Source of the DNA: Stygiobacter electus
Lineage (GTDB): Bacteria > Bacteroidota > Ignavibacteria > Ignavibacteriales > Melioribacteraceae
Direction: 5' to 3'
DNA length: 40,714 nucleotides
Assembly (NCBI GenBank): GCA_029210465.1
Contig: JARGDL010000023.1
Span: 1 to 40,714 of the forward strand
Positions 16,286 to 25,778 of the stretch are shown here, in pieces. Under the pieces are notes generated by a model. It did not search any database and was not told the DNA's origin. It worked only from the letters and a program-made list of their open reading frames with translations. Position numbers and translations under genes: made by a program. Position 1 is the first letter of the stretch. Each line of letters starts with the position of its first letter.

Positions 16286-17239
16286 ATGAATATTAAAAAC
16301 AGAATAACAAATTTGTTAAAAGTAAAATATCCAATAATACAAGGTGGAATGGTTTGGGTAAGCGGTTGGAGATTAGCATCTGCTGTTTCTAACAATGGTG
16401 GTTTAGGATTGATTGGTGCTGGTTCAATGAAACCAGAATTATTGAAAGAACATATTCAAAAATGTAAAGCCGCAACAGAAAAATCTTTTGGTGTAAACAT
16501 TCCTCTTTTAAGAAAAGATGCTGATGAATTAATAAAAACTTGTATAGATGAAAATATAAAAATTATTTTTACATCAGCAGGTCATCCCGGTAAACACATT
16601 GATATTTTAAAAAAGAATAATATTACAGTAGTTCATGTAGTTTCAAATGTGAAACAAGCAAAAAAATCTGAAGAAGTAGGTTGCGATGCAATTGTTGCTG
16701 AAGGCGTTGAAGCTGGTGGACATAATGGTTCTGATGAAATAACAACATTTTGTTTAATTCCTCAAGTAGTTGCAAATATAAATATTCCTGTAATAGCGGC
16801 AGGTGGTATTGTAAATGGAAATGGAATTGCTGCTGCTTTAGCATTAGGTGCCGAAGGGGTGCAAATGGGAACTCGATTTGCCGCAACAATTGAATCTTCT
16901 GCTAATGATAATTACAAGAAAAAAATTATTGAAGCGAATGATACTTCGACTACTTTAGTTTTAAGAAAAATCGGAAATGCACGGATTATAAAAAATGAAT
17001 GGAGTGAATTAGTTAAGAAAGCTGAAGAAAATGGTGCCAGTGAAGATGAATTAAAAAAATTGCTCGGTGAAAAAAGAGAACGGCTTGGAATTTTTGAAGG
17101 CAATGAAAAAGAAGGAATGATGGAAGTTGGTCAAGGTGTTGGATTGATTAAAGAAATTTTACCAGTTGAAGATTTAATGAAAAAATTAATTGATGAATAT
17201 GATTTAGCAATTCAAAGATTAATTAGTTTGGAACGTTAG
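16286..17239 (+). CDS. Nitronate monooxygenase / FabK-like FMN enzyme
   Basis: A 317-residue TIM-barrel flavoprotein. The N-terminal LKVKYPIIQGGMVWVSG, VSNNGGLGLIGAG, the VEAGGHNG loop, VIAAGGIVNGNGIAAALALG and GVQMGTRFAA are shared by nitronate monooxygenases (which detoxify nitronates using FMN and oxygen) and FabK enoyl-ACP reductases (which finish fatty-acid elongation using NAD(P)H). The start MNIKNRITNLL and the GVQMGTRF region look FabK-like, and no fatty-acid genes are adjacent, so I leave both options open. A weak purine-rich leader precedes the ATG. The 3' end overlaps the convergent kinase-like gene by 17 bases. Confidence 0.85.
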   Translation: MNIKNRITNLLKVKYPIIQGGMVWVSGWRLASAVSNNGGLGLIGAGSMKPELLKEHIQKCKAATEKSFGVNIPLLRKDADELIKTCIDENIKIIFTSAGHPGKHIDILKKNNITVVHVVSNVKQAKKSEEVGCDAIVAEGVEAGGHNGSDEITTFCLIPQVVANINIPVIAAGGIVNGNGIAAALALGAEGVQMGTRFAATIESSANDNYKKKIIEANDTSTTLVLRKIGNARIIKNEWSELVKKAEENGASEDELKKLLGEKRERLGIFEGNEKEGMMEVGQGVGLIKEILPVEDLMKKLIDEYDLAIQRLISLER

Positions 17240-17894
17240 GGAGAATTAAAGGTAAATTTGGTAAAAATAAAATGTAAAGAATCCACATAACAGTACAAAC
17301 TGTAACAGGAATTGTAAAATTATCGTCAGCCCATGTACCAGAAATATTTTCAGCTATAGCTCCAAAAGCAACAGCAATAAATCCAATTATGAATTCAATT
17401 ATATTACCTTCAATTTTGGGAGATAGAAGAACTACAATACAAGAAAAAAAGAAAAAAGCTAAAGTACCTTCCAAACTTTTAAATAAAAATTTTCTTTTAC
17501 CGAATCTTCTTCCAATTAATGCAGCAGCAATATCCCCAATAATTAAAACTGCAAAACCAGTGACAACAAATACTTTTGGAAATACTATAATTACAAACAC
17601 AGCGGAAATTAAAACATAAGTTGCACCATTGAGATTTTTCTTTTTATGATCCCACTCATGTTTTCTCATTAAAAATCCAAAATACTTTTTAACAAATTCA
17701 GAAAGAGCAGGGGAATAGTAACGACCATAATCTATGGCTAAAGAAATGATCATCATTGGAATTAAAATAAAAAGGGCGAGTTCTTTTGTTATGAAATAAT
17801 AAATTGTAGGAATTGAAAGGGAAATCATGTGAATTCCCTTTCTAACAATTTCATTTTTATAATCTATCGTTCCACGTTCATCAAGCATTGGCAT
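17223..17894 (-). CDS. DGK1/SEC59/VTE5-type lipid or polyprenol kinase family membrane protein
   Basis: A 223-residue integral membrane protein with about six helices. Family marks are the early [26 protein letters not shown] followed by [10 protein letters not shown], and ADDNFTIPV near the end. These are typical of CTP-dependent dolichol, diacylglycerol and phytol kinases and of related phosphatidate cytidylyltransferase-like proteins. It probably phosphorylates or recycles a lipid alcohol in the inner membrane. The start is uncertain: the first ATG (17892-17894) overlaps the ftsH stop region, a second in-frame ATG follows at 17888, and no Shine-Dalgarno is seen. It ends the greA-tilS-hpt-ftsH run. 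Its 3' end overlaps the flavoenzyme gene on the other strand. Confidence 0.8.
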   Translation of the reverse strand: MPMLDERGTIDYKNEIVRKGIHMISLSIPTIYYFITKELALFILIPMMIISLAIDYGRYYSPALSEFVKKYFGFLMRKHEWDHKKKNLNGATYVLISAVFVIIVFPKVFVVTGFAVLIIGDIAAALIGRRFGKRKFLFKSLEGTLAFFFFSCIVVLLSPKIEGNIIEFIIGFIAVAFGAIAENISGTWADDNFTIPVTVCTVMWILYILFLPNLPLILPNVPN

Positions 17895-19935
17895 CAGAAG
17901 AATTTTCTTGTTCTCTTTTTTTCTTTTCCTCTAATAAATTTTTGACATGTTCAGGTAATTCTTCTTCATTTGGTTTTGAAGCGTTACCATTTTTTTTGAC
18001 TGGAGGAAGTTCTTCGCCACGCATGATTTTATCAATTTCTTCACTATCAAGAATTTCTCTTTCAAGAAGTTCTTTTGAAAGTCTATGCAACAAATCAATA
18101 TTATCATTTAATATTTTTTCTGCTCTTATCATTCCATCTAAAACAATTTTTTTTATTTCGTCATCAATTTCTTGAGCTGTTTTTTCACTATAATCTTTGT
18201 GCTTTGTTATTTCGCGACCCAAGAAAATTTCTTCTTCTTTTGCTCCATAGGCAAGTGGTCCAAGTTTTTCACTCATTCCCCATTCACAAACCATTTTACG
18301 AGCAATACCAGTTGCTTTTTCTATATCATTACCGGCACCAGTTGTAAGTTGGTTGAAAACAATTTTTTCTGCAGCTCTACCACCGAGTGCATAAGTAATC
18401 ATTGCATCGAGATAATTCTTTGAATAAGTATGTTTTTCATCAACAGGAAGATAAGTTGTAACACCTAAGGCTCTTCCTCTTGGAATAATTGTTACTTTAT
18501 GAACAGGATCAGAATCAGGTATCATCTTAGCGACAAGAACATGTCCAATTTCATGATAAGCAGTTATTTTCTTTTCGTTTTCAGAAATAATCATACTTTT
18601 TCTTTCCATACCCATCATAACTTTATCTTTAGCTTCTTCAAAATCTTCCATTCCAACTTTCTTTTTATTTTTTCTTGCAGCAAGAAGAGCAGCTTCGTTA
18701 ACCAAATTTGCAAGTTCAGCTCCAGCTAATCCTGGTGTGCCTTTTGCAAGGACTGTTAAATCAACATCAGGTTCAAGAGGGATTTTTCTTGTGTGAACTT
18801 TAAGAATTCCTTCGCGTCCTTTTACATCGGGGCGATCAACAACAACTTGACGATCAAATCTTCCTGGTCTTAATAATGCAGGATCTAAAACATCGGGTCT
18901 ATTTGTAGCTGCAATAATAATTACACCACTATTTTGTTCGAATCCATCCATTTCAACTAAAAGTTGATTTAAAGTTTGCTCACGTTCATCGTGTCCACCA
19001 CCTAAACCAGCACCACGATGACGACCGACTGCATCAATTTCGTCTATGAAAATTATACAAGGTGCGTTTTTCTTTCCTTGGTCAAATAAATCTCTAACAC
19101 GGCTAGCGCCAACACCAACAAACATTTCAACGAAGTCAGCACCTGAAATTGAAAAAAATGGAACACCAGCTTCACCAGCAACTGCACGAGCCAATAAAGT
19201 TTTTCCGGTTCCTGGAGGTCCTAATAACAAAACACCGCGAGGAATTTTACCGCCAAGTTTTTGGAATTTAGCTGGTTCGCGTAGGAATTCAATTATTTCT
19301 TGTAATTCAAGTTTTGCTTCGTCAGCACCAGCAACATCTTTGAACGTAACTTTAATTTGAGATTCAGAAATTAATTTAGCGCGGCTTTTTCCAAAATTGA
19401 AAATACCACGAGTGCCGCCGCCAGCACCGCCTTGCATTCTTCTGAAAAAGAAAATCCATACACCAAAAAGTAAAAGCCATGGTATGAATCCAAGAAAAAC
19501 TGAAATCCATTCATTTGATTCTTTTACGTAAGTGTATGCAATTCCTTTCTCATCCCACAATTTTTTTTGCTCTTGAATATCAGATTCAACTATAATGACG
19601 GAAAAATTTTTAACATCAATAAACGCATTATTAGAATTAATTTTTTCCTTTTCTTTTAATGAACCTTCAATTCTGTAATCGTTAATATCTGATTTAATAA
19701 TTTTAACGTTTTTAATTTTATTATCGTTGAGAAATTGTTTGTATTGATTAAATGTTATTTCAACATTTGATGCTGTTCCAGTTCTCATCAGTTGCATAAA
19801 AATAACAGCTGCAATAATTACAGCTCCCCAACTAAAAACTGTTTTTATAATTTTTCCCCAATCAAAATCGCCATCAGGTTTTTGAGGATTAAAGTTTTTT
19901 CTTTGCTTTTGATTTTTTGAATTATTTTCTTCCAT
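17881..19935 (-). CDS. ftsH: ATP-dependent zinc metalloprotease FtsH
   Basis: A 684-residue membrane AAA+ protease that degrades misassembled membrane proteins and regulatory substrates. An N-terminal TM helix (about 33-50) is followed by a periplasmic FtsH_ext domain and a second TM helix (about 144-165, with FRRMQGG after it). The AAA module has Walker [16 protein letters not shown] (near 243), Walker [13 protein letters not shown], and the second region of homology [20 protein letters not shown]. The M41 zinc site is HEIGH (near 460; family consensus HEAGH), with the distal acidic ligand region [15 protein letters not shown]. The C-terminal tail is charged. It lies 25 bp after hpt, the usual tilS-hpt-ftsH order of many bacteria. 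Confidence 0.97.
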   Translation of the reverse strand: MEENNSKNQKQRKNFNPQKPDGDFDWGKIIKTVFSWGAVIIAAVIFMQLMRTGTASNVEITFNQYKQFLNDNKIKNVKIIKSDINDYRIEGSLKEKEKINSNNAFIDVKNFSVIIVESDIQEQKKLWDEKGIAYTYVKESNEWISVFLGFIPWLLLFGVWIFFFRRMQGGAGGGTRGIFNFGKSRAKLISESQIKVTFKDVAGADEAKLELQEIIEFLREPAKFQKLGGKIPRGVLLLGPPGTGKTLLARAVAGEAGVPFFSISGADFVEMFVGVGASRVRDLFDQGKKNAPCIIFIDEIDAVGRHRGAGLGGGHDEREQTLNQLLVEMDGFEQNSGVIIIAATNRPDVLDPALLRPGRFDRQVVVDRPDVKGREGILKVHTRKIPLEPDVDLTVLAKGTPGLAGAELANLVNEAALLAARKNKKKVGMEDFEEAKDKVMMGMERKSMIISENEKKITAYHEIGHVLVAKMIPDSDPVHKVTIIPRGRALGVTTYLPVDEKHTYSKNYLDAMITYALGGRAAEKIVFNQLTTGAGNDIEKATGIARKMVCEWGMSEKLGPLAYGAKEEEIFLGREITKHKDYSEKTAQEIDDEIKKIVLDGMIRAEKILNDNIDLLHRLSKELLEREILDSEEIDKIMRGEELPPVKKNGNASKPNEEELPEHVKNLLEEKKKREQENSSDANA

Positions 19936-19960
19936 AAAACTATTTTATTTGTTATAAAAA

Positions 19961-20512
19961 TTATTCACTTAAAACATAAATAGATGGTAAATTCCTGTAT
20001 TTTTGAGCATAATCTAAACCATATCCAATTACAAATTTGCTCGGTATTTTGAATCCAATATAGTCAATTTTGACATCATATTTTAGGCTATCTGGTTTGA
20101 GTAATAATGAAATTACTTTCACGCTAGCAGGTTTATGACCAGCAATTAATTCTTCTATGTATTTTATAGATAAGCCGCTGTCAACAATGTCTTCAACTAT
20201 AATAAGATGTCTATCTGTTATGTCTGCATTTAAATCTTTTATAAGTTTTACTCTACCAGTAGAAATTTTTTCGTCGCCATAACTTGATAGTTTGAAAAAG
20301 TCCATTTCGCAATTAAATGTGATTTTTTTCAGTAAGTCAGCCATAAACATAAACGAACCATTAAGCACGCCAATGAATATTGGTAGTTTTGTTTTGTAAT
20401 CTTTTTCTAATTCAATTGCTAATTCTTGTATCCGTTTTTGGATTTCTTCTTCTGTGATAAAAGGAATAAACTTTTCAGTTCCGACCCAAATTTCGTTTTT
20501 TAATTCAGACAT
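19961..20512 (-). CDS. hpt: Hypoxanthine phosphoribosyltransferase
   Basis: A 183-residue purine-salvage enzyme that joins hypoxanthine or guanine to PRPP, giving IMP or GMP. The PRPP-binding motif is IIVEDIVDSGLS at 104-115, and VGVLNGS-like (FIGVLNGSFMF) and KLSSYGDEKISTG segments match the family. Its start lies 13 bases inside the tilS 3' end, so translation is coupled. The tilS-hpt-ftsH order is conserved widely and supports the assignment. Confidence 0.95.
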   Translation of the reverse strand: MSELKNEIWVGTEKFIPFITEEEIQKRIQELAIELEKDYKTKLPIFIGVLNGSFMFMADLLKKITFNCEMDFFKLSSYGDEKISTGRVKLIKDLNADITDRHLIIVEDIVDSGLSIKYIEELIAGHKPASVKVISLLLKPDSLKYDVKIDYIGFKIPSKFVIGYGLDYAQKYRNLPSIYVLSE

Positions 20513-21855
20513 AATTTTACTACTCGTTTTGTTTTTTTAGTTAATTTAACATCATCTGATATTCTTAAACCAACAACCCAAATAATTTTGTTCCTATTAA
20601 TTAAAACAGGAATTTTTCTTTTTTGGTTCGCTGGAATTTTTAAATCTGTCAAAAAATCAGAAATATTTTTATTTACTCTTAAACCTAATGGTTTAAATTT
20701 ATCGCCATTTTGCCAATATCGAATTGTGAAATTTTCATCAAGATTATCAAAAGAAATGAGTTCATATTTTTTTTCTTCAGAGAATCTTTCATTTGGATTT
20801 GATTCAATAACTTTGATTTTATAATCATCAAATTTTTTTTCTTCACCTATTTTGATATTGACTTGTTTGGTTAATTCTTTTTCAATTTTTGCAAAGATTA
20901 TTGAATCAGCTTCTCTGAATGCTATAATTTTTTCTCTTAAAGAAATTTTTTTCCCTTTCTGCTTTTTGGCTAATTCATTAAGCTTCTCATAATCTTTTTG
21001 TTCAAAATTAATTTGTAAATAGTTTTCAAAAATATTTTTTAGTAATAAACCCGGAATGGTATTATAAATTTCTAGTAATTTTAATGATAGTTCAACTCTA
21101 TTTTGTGTTGTTGATACGAATTTATTAATTAAAAATTTTACTGTTTTTTCTTCAAATAAAATTTGCTCATTTAAATTTTTTGAAAATCGAAATAGTGCAT
21201 CATCTATTGAGTTATTAATATTTTTTCTAATCAGCGGCAAAATTTCATTGCGAATGAAATTTCTTTTAAACTCATTTGAAAGATTTGATGAATCAGTTCT
21301 AAACTCAATTTTGTTTCTATCTAAGTATTTAATTACTTCATCCTTTTCAAGAACTAAAAAAGGGCGAATGATTTTTTCTCTTTTTATTGGGATTCCACTC
21401 AAGCCTTTGATTCCAGAACCAGAAAATAAGTTTAACAAGATAGTTTCGGTATTATCATTTTTGTTATGTGCTGTAATAATTTTATCTATATTTTTTTTAA
21501 CAGAAATTTTTTCGAGATTTTTGTATCGAAGTTTTCTTGCTGCTTCTTCTATACTTATTTTATTTTTTTTAGCATACGATTTAACGTCCAGACTTTTAAT
21601 AAATAATTTTATTCCAAGTTTTTCACAAAGTGATTTTGTGAAAATTTCATCTTCGTTCGATTCTTTTCCTCTTAAATTATGATTAAAATGAATTGCTTCG
21701 ATTTTACAATGAAATTTTTTTTGGAATTTATAAAAAAAGTAAAGTGCAAAAACAGAATCGGCACCACCACTCAATGAAATCAATAAATTTTCGTTTGGTC
21801 TAATTAAATCATAAAGTCGAATAAAATTAATTACTTTTTGCTCAATTTTTTTCAT
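20500..21855 (-). CDS. tilS: tRNA(Ile)-lysidine synthase
   Basis: A 451-residue TilS that attaches lysine to C34 of tRNA-Ile(CAU), changing its identity from methionine to isoleucine. The PP-loop is SGGADS (29-34), followed by EAIHFNHNLRGKESNEDE, ITAHNKNDNTETILLNL and GIKGLSGIP. The C-terminal TilS domain (RYWQNGDKFKPLGLR, IPANQKRKIPVL, ISDDVKLTKKTKR) is present, so this is the long form. It starts directly next to the greA stop and overlaps hpt by 13 bases. The gene is especially AT-rich and lysine-rich. Confidence 0.96.
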   Translation of the reverse strand: MKKIEQKVINFIRLYDLIRPNENLLISLSGGADSVFALYFFYKFQKKFHCKIEAIHFNHNLRGKESNEDEIFTKSLCEKLGIKLFIKSLDVKSYAKKNKISIEEAARKLRYKNLEKISVKKNIDKIITAHNKNDNTETILLNLFSGSGIKGLSGIPIKREKIIRPFLVLEKDEVIKYLDRNKIEFRTDSSNLSNEFKRNFIRNEILPLIRKNINNSIDDALFRFSKNLNEQILFEEKTVKFLINKFVSTTQNRVELSLKLLEIYNTIPGLLLKNIFENYLQINFEQKDYEKLNELAKKQKGKKISLREKIIAFREADSIIFAKIEKELTKQVNIKIGEEKKFDDYKIKVIESNPNERFSEEKKYELISFDNLDENFTIRYWQNGDKFKPLGLRVNKNISDFLTDLKIPANQKRKIPVLINRNKIIWVVGLRISDDVKLTKKTKRVVKLCLN

Positions 21856-22326
21856 CTATTCAATTGAAAGAATTTCAAACTTAATAACACCAGCAGGCAC
21901 TCTGGCTTCAACAACTTCGCCAATTTTTTTATTCATAAAAGCTGCACCAACAGGAGAAGAAATTGCAATTTTACCTTTATCGAGGTCAGCTTCTTCTGGA
22001 GAAACCAATGTATATTTAAATGTTTTTTTGTTATTCAAATTTTTAACTGTTATAGTTGATAATATGTGAACTTGATCTTTTGGAAAAACAGAAAGATCAA
22101 TTATTTGAGCACGTGAAAGCAAATCTTCAAGTTTGCTAATTTTTAATTCAAGTAATCCTTGCTCTTCTTTTGCGGCATCATATTCGGCATTTTCAGATAA
22201 ATCACCATGGGATCTTGCTTCTGCAATTCTTTGGGCAATGGATTTTCTTCCATTTAATTTTAATTCGTTTAATTCTTTTTCTAATTCTCTTATTCTTTCT
22301 TTACTTAAATAAACAAAATTTGCCAC
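21856..22326 (-). CDS. greA: Transcription elongation factor GreA
   Basis: A 156-residue GreA. It inserts a coiled coil into the RNA polymerase secondary channel and stimulates cleavage of backtracked RNA. The N-terminal coiled coil carries the acidic tip motif in SHGDLSENAEYDAAKEEQ, and the C-terminal FKBP-like domain has ISSPVGAAFMNKKIGEVVE. I take the GTG at 22324-22326 as start because AAAGGAG lies seven bases upstream and the protein then has normal length. It heads a five-gene minus-strand run (tilS, hpt, ftsH, lipid kinase). A terminator-like hairpin lies in its leader. Confidence 0.96.
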   Translation of the reverse strand: MANFVYLSKERIRELEKELNELKLNGRKSIAQRIAEARSHGDLSENAEYDAAKEEQGLLELKISKLEDLLSRAQIIDLSVFPKDQVHILSTITVKNLNNKKTFKYTLVSPEEADLDKGKIAISSPVGAAFMNKKIGEVVEARVPAGVIKFEILSIE

Positions 22327-22350
22327 TTGAAAACTCCTTTTGTTGCTTTG

Positions 22351-22386
22351 ATAAAAAAAATTGCCGCTGAATTTTTTTCAGCGGCA
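22351..22386 (-). promoter_or_regulatory. Terminator-like hairpin in the greA leader (putative attenuator)
   Basis: On the minus strand TGCCGCTGA (22378-22386) pairs perfectly with TCAGCGGCA (22362-22370) around an A-rich loop, and eight T residues follow at once. This has the form of a rho-independent terminator, yet it lies only about 36 bp before the greA start, with no minus-strand gene upstream in the window. It therefore probably acts in the greA leader. E. coli greA also has a leader terminator that releases short RNAs (GraL); the parallel is mine. Confidence 0.65.
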
Positions 22387-22393
22387 TCGAAAA

Positions 22394-22452
22394 ATTATAA
22401 AAATCTATATTCGTTTGCAAGAATAGTTAGTCTTGTTAATTAAAGACTTCAA
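22394..22452 (-). promoter_or_regulatory. Candidate greA operon promoters
   Basis: Two alternatives are visible on the minus strand: TTGAAG (22447-22452) with TAACTA (22424-22429), spacer 17; and TTGCAA (22415-22420) with TATAAT (22394-22399), spacer 15. The first would put the leader hairpin about 30 bases into the transcript; the second would start almost at the hairpin. Nothing else is recognised in the 170 bp between the hairpin and the divergent gene at 22557. Confidence 0.35.
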
Positions 22453-22556
22453 GTGTTAGATAAGTTAAATCCTGCAAACAACTAAAAATAAAACTATATA
22501 TATTTCTAACAGAAAAATGAAAAGTTATTCATTTTCTCAATAAAAAGGAGTTAATT

Positions 22557-22964
22557 ATGAAAACAACAAAAACATTAGTTTTCATTTTACTCTTTTCAAT
22601 TCCTTTATCAGCCCAAGTTAAAATTGATTATTCAGATCCAGAAGAAGTTGCGGAAAAATTTTTAGAATATTTTTACAAAGGTCAATGGTTCGATGCGGCA
22701 AAATATTGCGGTGCTTCTGATTGTCAAAAACAAATTGAAATAATGATGACAAAAATGGCTTTAGATGATGTAACTCAAGAGGAAGGAAAATGCGTTGCAA
22801 CTGTTGATTCAGTAAAAATTGATGATTCTAAAATTAAAGGAACAATTTATTTTACTAAAAAATGTTCTGCTTCTGATAAAGGAGAAAAGAAAAAATTAAA
22901 TATTATTAAAGTTGATGATAAGTGGTTGGTTGAATATGTTTTTAAGAGAGATAAATATTTATAA
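22557..22964 (+). CDS. Small secreted protein, DUF4878/NTF2-like
   Basis: A 135-residue protein with a Sec signal peptide (cut probably after LSAQ near residue 21). The DPEEVAEKFLEYFYKGQWFDAAKYC segment and the closing KLNIIKVDDKWLVEYVFK fit the small NTF2-like fold of DUF4878-type proteins, which are often periplasmic or lipid-anchored with unknown ligands. Four cysteines remain in the mature part. AAGGAG lies seven bases before the ATG. It overlaps the next gene by one base (TAATG) and opens the run that leads to the TonB receptor. The family call is by resemblance only. Confidence 0.7.
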   Translation: MKTTKTLVFILLFSIPLSAQVKIDYSDPEEVAEKFLEYFYKGQWFDAAKYCGASDCQKQIEIMMTKMALDDVTQEEGKCVATVDSVKIDDSKIKGTIYFTKKCSASDKGEKKKLNIIKVDDKWLVEYVFKRDKYL

Positions 22965-23392
22965 TGAAGCTTAAGTCATTTTTATTTCTTTTATTATTTT
23001 TAATCGGCTGTAATGAAAAGTCAACTGAAACAGAAACTTTTATAAAAATTTATCAGCTTGGTAAATGCAATAGTTACAATTTAACAAAAGTAACTTCAGA
23101 TAGTCTTTGTTTTAATTATAAGTTTGAGAGTTCTTTAGTTTTAGATTTTTGTGTCAAAAGTAATTGCTGTCCAGATTCAAACAGATTTATTTTTAATTAC
23201 AAAATAAATGAAAATCAAATTGATATTTTTGTTGATGATATTGCTCCGAATCTCTGTAAATGTATTTGCACTTATACAATTCATGCAGATATTTTAGGCT
23301 TATCAAACTCAAAATACTTTGTTAAGTGTTATTCTAAAGATAATGGTGAATATAAAATTTTGTACGAAAGGGAAGTTTACAAATTTAAATGA
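22964..23392 (+). CDS. Cysteine-rich lipoprotein of unknown function
   Basis: A 142-residue lipoprotein: lipobox FLIGC with Cys16, preceded by a short hydrophobic core. The mature part has nine further cysteines, including a CC pair in SNCCPDSNRF and the cluster LCKCICTY, which is unusual for so AT-rich a genome. The pattern suggests disulphide bonds or metal binding outside the cytoplasm. I recall similar uncharacterised Bacteroidota lipoproteins but no function. Its ATG overlaps the previous stop by one base, and the TonB receptor follows 45 bp later, so a role in the same uptake process is possible. Confidence 0.75.
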   Translation: MKLKSFLFLLLFLIGCNEKSTETETFIKIYQLGKCNSYNLTKVTSDSLCFNYKFESSLVLDFCVKSNCCPDSNRFIFNYKINENQIDIFVDDIAPNLCKCICTYTIHADILGLSNSKYFVKCYSKDNGEYKILYEREVYKFK

Positions 23393-23437
23393 CCATTTAA
23401 TCATTTCATTAAAGAATTATTATAATCAAATCAATAA

Positions 23438-25768
23438 ATGAAAAAATTTATATCGTTGTATTTTACAATAGTTAGTTTTCTTTTTGCTCAGAATGAATCT
23501 TCATTAAGTGGATTTATTTATGATAAAACTACTGGAGAAGCATTAATTGGAGCGAATGTTTTTATTCCCAATATCAACAGAGGGGCTGTATCAAATGTTT
23601 TTGGTTTTTACTCTATTCCAAAAATTAAAAGCGGTATTTATAATGTTAATATTAGTTATGTAGGTTATAAAACTTACACAATAAAATTAGATTTAAGAAA
23701 TGATGAAGATAAAAGATTAAATGTTTATTTAGAGCAAGATGTAATTCAAGGAAAAGAAATAATTGTAAAAGCTGATTCAATAAGAGTAGTTGAAAGATTA
23801 TTTAATAAACCTGTTTCAAACATTGAGTTATCTCCAAAACAAATTCAAAGTGTACCTCGAGTAATTGAAGCTGATTTATTAAGAACATTGCAAACATTAC
23901 CAGGAATTGTACCTCTTTCAGATTTTTCTTCTGCAATTTATGTTCGCGGCGGAACTCCCGATCAAAATTTATTTATGATTGATGGAACTGATGTTTATAA
24001 TCCCGAACATGCCTTTGGACTTTTTTCAACTTTTAATACAGATGCAATAAAAAAAGTTGAAGTATATAAAGGCGGATTTGGTGCTGAATATGGCGGAAGA
24101 CTTTCTTCGGTTATTGATGTTACAAATAATGATGGTAATAGAAATTTTTATGAAGGGAAAGCTTCTCTTAGTTTGCTTTCATTAAGTTCAACTATTTCTG
24201 GTCCGATTAGAAATATCGGTTCAATTTCAGGTTCAATTAGACGAACTTATTTGGATCAAACAATTGCAAAGTGGGTTGATGAAGTTCCTGATTATTATTT
24301 CATAGATGGCAATTTGAAAGCTTTTTTTGATTTGAATAACTCAAATAAACTTAGTGTAAGTTATTTTGGAAGTAAAGACAATCTTAATTTTGTTCTTGAT
24401 AAAAAAAGACCAGAATCACTTGGCTTTGATTATATCTGGGGGAATCAAACTGGTAGTATTAATTTAAGATCAATTTTTGCTTCAAATCTTTTTGGAAATT
24501 TCTGGATTACATTTAGTCATTTTAATTCTTTTTTTGATTTTGATGATGTTGGTGTGAAAGAAGATAATCAAATAAATGATTTAACTTTCAAAGGAAATAT
24601 TCAATATTTCTATTCTGAAAATTTTAATTTCAAATTTGGGTTCGAACAAAAAAACGCTAATGGTGGATTGAAACAAGATTTTCCTGGTGGAAAAGTTGAT
24701 GCTTCCAAATCAAGAAAATTATTTTCATTTTATTCTTCATCTGTTTGGAAGCCCAATCCATTATGGAATATAGAATTTGGTCTTCGTGGAGATTATTTCT
24801 TTTCTGATAAAATTTATAAAAATCTTGATCCACGGTTTAGTTTAAAATATAGATTAAGTGAGAATGCTAACATCAAATTATCAGCTGGATCATTTCATCA
24901 ATATGCAAATAGAATTCCAAGATTATTTTTTGTGAGTATTTGGACTACAGCAGATTCATTTGTACGCGGCTCAAGTTCTAATCATTTTATTTTTGGATAT
25001 GAAAGAGCATTGGGCGAAAAATTCCAACTTGAATTTGAGACATATTACAAGACTTACAAAGATATTTATTCATACAATCAAAATTATGTTGCTGATGTCG
25101 TCCCTTCGAATTATTCCAACGATAATGTGCCGATTTACAATAATCAAAAAGGATTATTTACGCGTGGAGATGGTTATTCTTATGGAATTGAATTTTTGTT
25201 GAGAAAAGAAACAGGAGCAATAACAGGTTGGCTTTCTTATTCATTTTCAAATACCTATTACACATTTGACGGAATCAATCAAGGTAAAAGTTTTATGCCG
25301 CGTCATAATAGAACTCATGCAATAAATCTTGTGTCTACAATTGACTTAAATAATTTTATCAATGAAATAAAAAATCAATCATTTGAAAAAAGAGATAAGC
25401 AATGGATTTTAGGATTGAATTTTACTTTCTTTTCAGGGCAACCGATTACTCTACCAAGCTCTGTTTATCTTTTTACTCAATTTCCAGATTGGGAACAGAA
25501 TAAAAATTCTCTTGCAACTTATCCTTCAACTATTAATACTTTTAATTTACCATACTATTCAAGGTTCGATTTTAGTTTAACTTATGAAATTGATTATGAT
25601 AGTTGGAAAATTTCCCCTTACATACAAGTTTTTAATTTGTTCAATAGAAAAAATGTTTGGTTCATTCAATATAAAAATGAAATTAAAGATGGCCGCGTAA
25701 AACAAAAAATTGAAAATGTTAATATGTTTCCGATTCTGCCAAGTTTTGGAATAACAATAAAGTTTTAG
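23438..25768 (+). CDS. TonB-dependent outer-membrane receptor
   Basis: A 776-residue receptor. A signal peptide (cut near FAQ at about 18) is followed by a carboxypeptidase-regulatory-like beta domain (about 22-105, LSGFIYDKTTGEALIGANV), then the plug domain (about 125-232, with AIYVRGGTPDQNLFMIDGTD, VEVYKGGFGAEYGGRLSSVI). The 22-strand-type barrel ends in a terminal Phe (ITIKF), the usual assembly signal. It takes up a ligand using TonB energy. The partner DUF4249 lipoprotein starts 10 bp downstream, a pairing seen in many Bacteroidota. No Shine-Dalgarno precedes the ATG at 23438. The ligand is unknown. Confidence 0.95.
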   Translation: MKKFISLYFTIVSFLFAQNESSLSGFIYDKTTGEALIGANVFIPNINRGAVSNVFGFYSIPKIKSGIYNVNISYVGYKTYTIKLDLRNDEDKRLNVYLEQDVIQGKEIIVKADSIRVVERLFNKPVSNIELSPKQIQSVPRVIEADLLRTLQTLPGIVPLSDFSSAIYVRGGTPDQNLFMIDGTDVYNPEHAFGLFSTFNTDAIKKVEVYKGGFGAEYGGRLSSVIDVTNNDGNRNFYEGKASLSLLSLSSTISGPIRNIGSISGSIRRTYLDQTIAKWVDEVPDYYFIDGNLKAFFDLNNSNKLSVSYFGSKDNLNFVLDKKRPESLGFDYIWGNQTGSINLRSIFASNLFGNFWITFSHFNSFFDFDDVGVKEDNQINDLTFKGNIQYFYSENFNFKFGFEQKNANGGLKQDFPGGKVDASKSRKLFSFYSSSVWKPNPLWNIEFGLRGDYFFSDKIYKNLDPRFSLKYRLSENANIKLSAGSFHQYANRIPRLFFVSIWTTADSFVRGSSSNHFIFGYERALGEKFQLEFETYYKTYKDIYSYNQNYVADVVPSNYSNDNVPIYNNQKGLFTRGDGYSYGIEFLLRKETGAITGWLSYSFSNTYYTFDGINQGKSFMPRHNRTHAINLVSTIDLNNFINEIKNQSFEKRDKQWILGLNFTFFSGQPITLPSSVYLFTQFPDWEQNKNSLATYPSTINTFNLPYYSRFDFSLTYEIDYDSWKISPYIQVFNLFNRKNVWFIQYKNEIKDGRVKQKIENVNMFPILPSFGITIKF

Positions 25769-25778
25769 GAGAATGTTA

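Noticed and set aside
21248..21682. 144-codon open frame antisense to tilS
   Set aside because: It lies wholly within tilS, whose motifs are intact; the hydrophobic, Phe/Leu/Ser-rich translation is what lysine-rich AT-rich genes give on the other strand.
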